NCBI RefSeq assembly: GCF_019056395.1
Contig: NZ_CP077639.1
Span: 560,001 to 624,000, forward strand
Reading direction: 5' to 3'
DNA length: 64,000 nt
Origin: Terribacillus sp. DMT04
GTDB taxonomy: Bacteria > Bacillota > Bacilli > Bacillales > Amphibacillaceae
Each line of letters starts with the position of its first letter. Position 1 is the stretch's first letter. The translations under genes were made by a program, and so were the position numbers. The notes under the pieces were generated by a model. The model saw only the letters and a program-made list of their open reading frames with translations. It was not told the origin of the DNA and ran no database searches. This document shows positions 58,647 through 64,000 of the stretch, one piece after another.

Positions 58647-58875
58647 TATTCTTTAATTTTTCAATCGACCATACCACTGTAATTCCAATAATCAAAATGT
58701 CAATTAAATTAAGTGAGTTAGATAATGCATCAGCAAACGAATTACCATTGCTTAGTCTATAGATAAAAGACCCTAGAGAAAATAACGCGAAATACACAAG
58801 CATGTAAAATACTTTTCTAGTGATCAACCATATTAAAAGCCCTACTGCAATTACACCAGAGACAAACCAAACCAT
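58627..58875 (-). CDS. small three-TM membrane protein
   Basis: An 82-residue protein starting MVWFVSGVIAVGLLIWLITR, with further helices near 24-42 and 55-72 and a basic end (KLKNRKKADY). GAAGGGAAGGAT precedes ATG 58875; the frame is open 40 codons further without a site. Convergent with the secreted protein gene and sharing its terminator. It could be an immunity-type partner, but this rests on location and size only. Confidence 0.6.
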   Translation of the reverse strand: MVWFVSGVIAVGLLIWLITRKVFYMLVYFALFSLGSFIYRLSNGNSFADALSNSLNLIDILIIGITVVWSIEKLKNRKKADY

Positions 58876-59131
58876 ATGATATCCTTCCCTTCTCTCATTT
58901 TTTCTTCTGGCATTTTCTAAAAATGGAAAAATATTATCTGATATTAGGTTTTTCATTGTACTATAACTATGTCTGTATTTCACCCTTATTAACAATTTTT
59001 TTACAATCCAAATTCTTAATTAAATGTGAAGAGTGCAACAAGTAAACACCTAGGTAGATTAACGTAATGTAATCTCTTGATTTTTCAAATTCGTTAGATA
59101 ATTTGGAACCGGGGATGTGATCCCTTGACGT

Positions 59132-59389
59132 TTATCTAATAAGTAATATTTTCATTGCCTCATAATAAGCATCTTTTAATGAGTCAGTGAAGATATTGAT
59201 ATCATTACCCTCCATTGATTCAATCCTATATGAGTCAAGATGAGATGTAACTATAACTCTGCCATTTTCTAAGATATGATTATCTTTATTAGATTTAGTG
59301 AAAGTAATCCACTTACCTTCAATTACAATTTTTATTGCTGGGAGAATAATAACTCTTTTCTCCATAACCCACTCCGTTAAAAGCTTCAT
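59132..59389 (-). CDS. hypothetical protein, maybe frameshifted
   Basis: An 85-residue frame: MKLLTEWVMEKRVIILPAIK, then IVIEGKWITFTKSNKD and DAYYEAMKILLIR. Its first 24 codons overlap another frame (59319-59483) that carries the only good ribosome binding site, so either the two are coupled or one gene has been split by a frameshift. No family recognised. Confidence 0.4.
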   Translation of the reverse strand: MKLLTEWVMEKRVIILPAIKIVIEGKWITFTKSNKDNHILENGRVIVTSHLDSYRIESMEGNDINIFTDSLKDAYYEAMKILLIR

Positions 59390-59483
59390 CTATATCCTTT
59401 TTGAATTTATCAGCTTCTTGGTTTATTTCACTTTTGCTAAAGTACATATCATTTAATGACCTCACATAGTTTCTCATCCACAT
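59319..59483 (-). CDS. short hypothetical frame with strong ribosome site
   Basis: 54 codons from ATG 59483 (AAAGGGAGG before it): MWMRNYVRSLNDMYFSKSE, then INQEADKFKKDIDEAFNGVG and a nonsense-looking tail YYSPSNKNCN. The tail overlaps the frame at 59132-59389. A single-base slip around 59389 would join both into one protein of about 115 residues. Confidence 0.4.
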   Translation of the reverse strand: MWMRNYVRSLNDMYFSKSEINQEADKFKKDIDEAFNGVGYGEKSYYSPSNKNCN

Positions 59484-60031
59484 ACTACAATTCCTCCCTT
59501 TCCGTCTTTATTCGACAGATAATGAGGATATTCCTTGTAAATTATCTCTCATACAATTAAAAATCGAATTCTGTTTCGCTGGCAGCAACTTCGCCCGATT
59601 TTCAATCTCATTCCATCCTCGGGCCAGTGTCAGAAAATCTAAATCCGTATCCTACCACTACTTTGATTATAGGAGGATGTGGAATGTCTAATAACGTTTG
59701 ATGTAAGCAGATTCTGAAGGTATTGGTTAACTAGGTATTAACAAATAGGGGCTTGCCATTAGTGGTTACACTTTTGAGAGGTTTCTTTTTATTTCCTGAA
59801 TGGCAAAAATGAGTTCGATATGGACCTCTCAACCACGTACTTTCATCAATAGCAATGTATTGTTTCACTTCTAAACAAAGACTTGCTTTTTTTCAACAAG
59901 TACCCCCACCGTTCTTCAACTTTACAAAAAAAACACCAAAATTCAACAAAATCCCTGCATTCATTTAACAAGAATCCCATAGAGTTGAAGTTGTGATTAT
60001 AACATACACTTGAAAAGGAGATGGAATATGT
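59484..60031. other. 548-bp gap with decayed coding remnants
   Basis: Two minus-strand relics are seen. At about 59524-59664 a 46-codon frame without a start ends in a normal stop (DLDFLTLARGWNEIENRAKL is part). At 59731-59868 a 45-codon frame reads KQYIAIDESTWLRGPYRTHF in part. Neither has a start site or family. From 59892 to 59969 several TTCAAC/TTTAAC half-sites precede the phosphatase gene and resemble Pho-box units, though spacing is irregular. Confidence 0.4.
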
Positions 60032-63000
60032 ATGAAATTCTTTAAGAAAACCGCAATCATACTATTACTTGCAGTGCTAGCTGTGAATTCTGCGGAGCTT
60101 CCTGTTTTGGCAGCTAGTCAACAGGAATTGACAAAGCCTGCCAAACCTCAAGGGGTAGCAGGAGAAATAAATACAACTCCTCCTGAAGTTGGGTACCCTT
60201 TACCAGCAGTAGATCATGGCGGAAATGCTAATGACCCTATACTAAAGAATATAGCTGGGACTAATCCTTTTATAGGTATTTTAGACGGTTTTGATCAGGT
60301 TTGGTCGATGAATCAACCGGATTGGCGAGACGGAACTGCTTTAACGGTACCAGGCGCAAACGGTGAGGTTGCGAAGTATGGTGACGGGCCTACCGTTTAT
60401 TTTGATGGGTATAAAAATGATGAGACAAAGATAGTAGCGGATAAGAAGACATATGCTAATGCAGAAATCAGAGATCCGGCGACTTGGCAAGCTAATATTA
60501 GGTATGTAGAAGACGTTACGAACAACAGGACGGACGAAGAGGCTTTAGCGGCTTATTATGATGATCAAAGAGACAAGATATACAGTATGATGGAAGCTTA
60601 TGGACCGTTAGCTAATACCTATGTAGATATGGTAAATCCGGTGACCAGTGTTGTCAGATCACCAGACGACATGAATGTATTATTGGAAGAAGCCACTGCA
60701 GAAGATCAGAGTCAAGGAATGGGGCAATGGGAGGGATCTGAACTATCAGATGCTTTAGACGTAGTTCATTTACTCAGATTTAGGAATCCCGCTTCTTCCA
60801 ATCCCTCTAAGTACTTTTTCTCCTCTCCAAGGCCTTATAGAATGAATTCAAATGGAGAAGTGAAAGAAGTTGTGGATGAAAATGGTTTATCAGAATGGGA
60901 AACAATCGGCAGTGGGGAAAGTAAGGTAGAAGAATTACCTTCAGGTGGTAAAAAGGAAACAGGAGAAAAACATCATCAACAATACGAAACAAATGTAAAA
61001 GTAATTCCTGCATTAGAATATGTAAAAAGAAAAGCAGAAGACGGTAGAGGGAAAGATGGAGCCTTTCCAAGCGGGCATACAAGCGCATCTTATTTGTCTA
61101 CATTCGGATTTGCATACGCAACGCCTGAAAGATATGCTGAATTTTTAACCAGAGCAGCTCAAATGGGAGAAAATAGAATTGTTACTGGTATGCATTCGCC
61201 TCTTGATGTTATAGGAGCAAGAATACAATCGACTGCAATGACTGCATACGCATTCAACCTGGCAGAAAACGAAGCGGTATTAGATAAGGCCTATAAAAAT
61301 GCTGGGGAAGTATTTGGTGAAGTAGCTGATGCAAATGGAATGAGTTTGTACGACTATGCACATACGGTAACGGAGGACTATACGTTTGAAAGTGCATACG
61401 ATGAACAAAAATGGGAAGATCATGATGCAAATAAAGCATTCTACCGGGAAAAACTTACATACGGATTGCCTCAAACCGGCGAAAAAGGTTTAGACCCTGT
61501 AGTTCCTAAAGGCGCTGAAGCTTTATTGGAAACGCGTCAGCCTTATTTGACTGATACACAGCGTCGAGAAGTATTGTATACAACAGAAATTGAATCAGGT
61601 TACCCTGTAATAGACGAATCAAATGGTTGGGGAAGACTTGATTTGGTAACAGCTTCTGATGGATACGGTGCGTTTTTAAGCAATGTAACAGTCAATATGG
61701 ATGCTTCAAAAGGAAGATTTAATGCCCAGGATTGGTGGAGAAATGATATAACTGGCAGTGGTATGCTAACCAAGCAAGGAACAGGAACACTTACACTGAC
61801 AGGAAATAATAGTTATGCAGGAGGTACACTGCTGGAGGGAGGAACGTTAGAAGCTGCTTCTGCGACTGCCTTTGGTGATGGGGACCTTTATGTAGAAGAT
61901 GGTACAGTTTTAGTTACAAGTGAAAAGCCTCTACATGTAAATGGTAATGTAACGATGGAAGACGGCAGTCTGGATATCGCAATGGATAATAGCGATACGC
62001 AGCTACATGCAGACGGACAGTTATACCTTGATGGCGGAGAGCTGGAACTAGATCTTTCTAATTATGAGATAGACAAGGCTGCGGATATTACGTTAATGAC
62101 TGCGGACAAGGTGAACGGTAAATTCGATACGGTAACCGCAGATGGTTATGATGTAACAGTCACATATAACGACAACAGTGCTGTAGCACATATCGAACCA
62201 ATCGATAGTTCTGATCCAGGTACAGAAGAGCCTGAAACACCAGGCAACGAAGAGGGTCCTAAAGATCCAGAAGATACGGATGAACCAGAAAGCCCAGAGA
62301 AACAAACGAGTGTTACCATAACACCTGAGGTTATCGATGGCGAGGCAACAATTCAGACAGACTCGCTTTATCAACTAACTGACCAAGGTGAATTATTGAT
62401 AGATTTACAGGAACAGAATGACTCTGTTAAGCTAGTATTTACTTCAGAGCAAATAGAATGGCTGAAAGAGCATCAGATAAGCATTAACATTGAGTTGAAG
62501 AATGTAAGCTTACAACTAGCAGCTTCGAATTTCACTAATGAATCCGAATCTGCAGCTATTCAGTTTGAACGTCTTGCTGATATTGATCAAGCGGTAAGTG
62601 CAGTTTATGACTTTACAATCACACAAGGCGGAAAAGAACTAAAAACCTTCGAGGAAAAAGTGACACTGACTTTCTCCGTTGATAGCGACAAGGTAAACAA
62701 TCAAGACAAGGTACAAATCTTCTATCAAAATCCAGAAAGCGAAGAATGGGAAGCAATTGGCGGAGAGTGGCAAGATGGACACGTGACAGCACAAACCAAT
62801 CATCTAAGTACCTACACCGCTTTTGAAGATGGAGAAGTACTTCCGCAACCTGTAACAGAAGATGAAGAAACATTACAGCAGCCTGAACAAGAGAACGGAA
62901 AAACACAGCATCAACCTGAAACGGAAAACGGGAAAACACAGCAACAATCTGAAGCAGGAGACGGACAGAAACTACCAAACACCGCCACTAATACCTATCA

Positions 63001-63073
63001 GTACTTGTTAGCTGGGTTGATTCTTCTTGTAAGTGGAACGATTTTCTTAGTTATAAGAAGAAAAAAAGCATAA
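60032..63073 (+). CDS. wall-anchored class A acid phosphatase (PAP2) with beta-strand repeat
   Basis: A 1013-residue surface enzyme. Sec signal to about residue 29 (LAVNSAELPVLAAS). The PAP2/class A phosphatase domain (about 40-480) has the three motifs: K-x6-RP in KYFFSSPRP near 260, PSGH in AFPSGHTSASY near 346, and R-x5-H-x3-D in NRIVTGMHSPLD near 382 (Asn replaces the usual Ser). A segment near 570 reads GSGMLTKQGTGTLTLTGNNS, then YAGGTLLEGGTLEAA, an autotransporter-type (PATR) beta-strand repeat. A Pro/Glu linker, a beta domain, and a sorting signal LPNTA plus hydrophobic helix and RRKKA complete it. AAAAGGAG precedes ATG. Confidence 0.88.
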   Translation: MKFFKKTAIILLLAVLAVNSAELPVLAASQQELTKPAKPQGVAGEINTTPPEVGYPLPAVDHGGNANDPILKNIAGTNPFIGILDGFDQVWSMNQPDWRDGTALTVPGANGEVAKYGDGPTVYFDGYKNDETKIVADKKTYANAEIRDPATWQANIRYVEDVTNNRTDEEALAAYYDDQRDKIYSMMEAYGPLANTYVDMVNPVTSVVRSPDDMNVLLEEATAEDQSQGMGQWEGSELSDALDVVHLLRFRNPASSNPSKYFFSSPRPYRMNSNGEVKEVVDENGLSEWETIGSGESKVEELPSGGKKETGEKHHQQYETNVKVIPALEYVKRKAEDGRGKDGAFPSGHTSASYLSTFGFAYATPERYAEFLTRAAQMGENRIVTGMHSPLDVIGARIQSTAMTAYAFNLAENEAVLDKAYKNAGEVFGEVADANGMSLYDYAHTVTEDYTFESAYDEQKWEDHDANKAFYREKLTYGLPQTGEKGLDPVVPKGAEALLETRQPYLTDTQRREVLYTTEIESGYPVIDESNGWGRLDLVTASDGYGAFLSNVTVNMDASKGRFNAQDWWRNDITGSGMLTKQGTGTLTLTGNNSYAGGTLLEGGTLEAASATAFGDGDLYVEDGTVLVTSEKPLHVNGNVTMEDGSLDIAMDNSDTQLHADGQLYLDGGELELDLSNYEIDKAADITLMTADKVNGKFDTVTADGYDVTVTYNDNSAVAHIEPIDSSDPGTEEPETPGNEEGPKDPEDTDEPESPEKQTSVTITPEVIDGEATIQTDSLYQLTDQGELLIDLQEQNDSVKLVFTSEQIEWLKEHQISINIELKNVSLQLAASNFTNESESAAIQFERLADIDQAVSAVYDFTITQGGKELKTFEEKVTLTFSVDSDKVNNQDKVQIFYQNPESEEWEAIGGEWQDGHVTAQTNHLSTYTAFEDGEVLPQPVTEDEETLQQPEQENGKTQHQPETENGKTQQQSEAGDGQKLPNTATNTYQYLLAGLILLVSGTIFLVIRRKKA

Positions 63074-63106
63074 TTGGTAAGTAAATCAATAGGTAATTAA
63101 CAGAGC

Positions 63107-63150
63107 CAAAAGGCTTTTCATCAGTCAATAGACTTTTGAGAAGCCTTTTT
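63107..63150 (+). terminator. terminator after phosphatase gene
   Basis: AAAAGGCTTTTCA and TGAGAAGCCTTTTTT arms with a loop of about 15 nt. Confidence 0.7.
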
Positions 63151-63252
63151 TCTTTCTTAATAGGTTGAGTCGGGTTTGTTTTAACAGGAATTTCGCTAAT
63201 TTTATTAAACAATGGCATAATTAATATAAACCAGAAAAGTAAGGATGACAGT

Positions 63253-64000
63253 ATGAGACAGTTAGTAGAAGTAAAAGTAAAACCGAAGTCGGTTCAAAAT
63301 ATAACAAATGGCTATCCGTTACTCGCTAAGGAAGCGGTTGAAATTTCAGGAGTAACAATGGATGAAGGAAGTATTTTACGCTTAGTTGATTCTAGCGGCA
63401 AATATCTTGCAACAGCATATTATGGCCTGCAAAATAAAGGGATAGGCTGGGTTTTAACGCGTAAAGAACAGGAAAAGATTGATGCGACGTTTTTTGTTAA
63501 GAAACTTAGTGCTGCTGTTGCTAGACGGAAGAATTTATACGAAACAGAAGATACGACTGCTTTCCGTGTATTTAATGGGGAAGGTGACGGTATCGGCGGT
63601 TTAATCATTGATTACTATGACGGCTTTTATATGGTGAGCTGGTATAGTGAAGGGATGTATTCCTTCCGTGAAGCTATCTATCAAGCTTTGGGTGAAGCGG
63701 TAGAAGTGCGCGGTCTATATGAGAAATTACGATTTAATACAAATGGCCAATACGTGGAACAAGATGATTATGTGTCCGGTGAAAAGGGAGAATTTCCTTT
63801 GATTGTTTTGGAAAACGGGATGAAATATGCGGTTGATTTAAATGATGGAGCCATGACAGGTATCTTCTTAGATCAGCGTAATGTGCGGAAGGCATTACGT
63901 GACCAATATTCAGATGGAAAAACGGTCCTGAATACATTTTCTTATACAGGTGCGTTTTCCGTAGCAGCTGCTCTTGGTGGTGCGGTGAAGACAACAAGCG
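63253..64000 (+). CDS. RlmI-like class I rRNA methyltransferase, partial
   Basis: The gene runs off the window after 249 codons. The N-terminal PUA domain reads VEVKVKPKSVQNITNGYPLL, EGSILRLVDSSGKYLATAYY. The EEHEE-like region follows (FRVFNGEGDGIGGLIIDYYD), then the SAM-binding Rossmann part begins: GIFLDQRNVRKAL and VLNTFSYTGAFSVAAALGG (motif I). This is the YwbD/RlmI layout; RlmI makes m5C1962 in 23S rRNA. The Bacillus target is inferred. AAGGATG precedes the ATG. Confidence 0.9.
   Translation, partial: MRQLVEVKVKPKSVQNITNGYPLLAKEAVEISGVTMDEGSILRLVDSSGKYLATAYYGLQNKGIGWVLTRKEQEKIDATFFVKKLSAAVARRKNLYETEDTTAFRVFNGEGDGIGGLIIDYYDGFYMVSWYSEGMYSFREAIYQALGEAVEVRGLYEKLRFNTNGQYVEQDDYVSGEKGEFPLIVLENGMKYAVDLNDGAMTGIFLDQRNVRKALRDQYSDGKTVLNTFSYTGAFSVAAALGGAVKTTS

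Overview
The window reads as chromosome of a low-to-mid G+C Bacillaceae bacterium, probably a halotolerant Bacillus relative of the Terribacillus/Virgibacillus/Oceanobacillus kind. The evidence is Bacillus-type rRNA sequence, strong AGGAGG ribosome binding sites with frequent GTG and TTG starts, CIRCE-controlled groESL, Rap-Phr cassettes, S-box and L-box riboswitches, and the tsaE-tsaB-rimI-tsaD / ABC-F / rex block known from the B. subtilis ydi region. The genus is inference.

Layout. 1-3840: last bases of 16S rRNA, 23S, 5S, initiator tRNA-Met and tRNA-Asp. 3883-10640: a PP2C-like protein without metal ligands, the t6A-modification operon, an ABC-F ATPase and rex behind a hairpin-rich leader. 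10730-18760: iron-export-type ABC pair (fetAB-like), universal stress protein, DHA2 drug transporter, haloacid dehalogenase, Fur-box siderophore lipoprotein and membrane proteins. 18899-21600: ldh-lctP lactate operon behind two Rex boxes. 21656-28240: HpaB-like flavin monooxygenase, DUF523, a nucleotide kinase-like protein, a small Xre regulator with a membrane partner, YbaK, and a ribA-ribD-HAD operon. 28378-38900: Rap-like TPR protein, two DoxX proteins (one behind a Rex/cre composite box), lysine riboswitch plus lysP, DegV, MBL hydrolase, Lrp/AsnC regulator, SAM riboswitch plus an M42-like protein that has lost its metal ligands, isochorismatase-like hydrolase, and an alanine/glycine symporter.

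38960-49760 is an accessory region. It holds a CstR/CsoR pseudogene, an HNH-like protein, a YbfG-like DUF1906/peptidoglycan-binding protein, an ISL3-type element with a perfect 8-bp target duplication but a broken transposase, and two Rap-Phr cassettes flanking ydiK-ydiL. 50014-56300 returns to core: groES-groEL, YcsI-like protein, flotillin and a chemoreceptor. 56800-63080 is accessory and AT-rich: a broken IS30 element, a secreted protein facing a small membrane protein, decayed reading frames, and a 1013-residue wall-anchored class A phosphatase with an autotransporter-type beta-strand repeat. The window ends inside an RlmI-like methyltransferase gene.

Links between genes. Rex, encoded here, has likely targets here (ldh-lctP and the second doxX). 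In B. subtilis rex lies a few genes from ydiK-ydiL-groESL; here about 36.6 kb separates them and tatAC and moaC are not seen. Most promising leads: the Rap-Phr pairs sharing an unusual promoter element, the ribA-ribD-phosphatase cassette, the riboswitch-controlled M42 pseudopeptidase, and the wall-anchored phosphatase.
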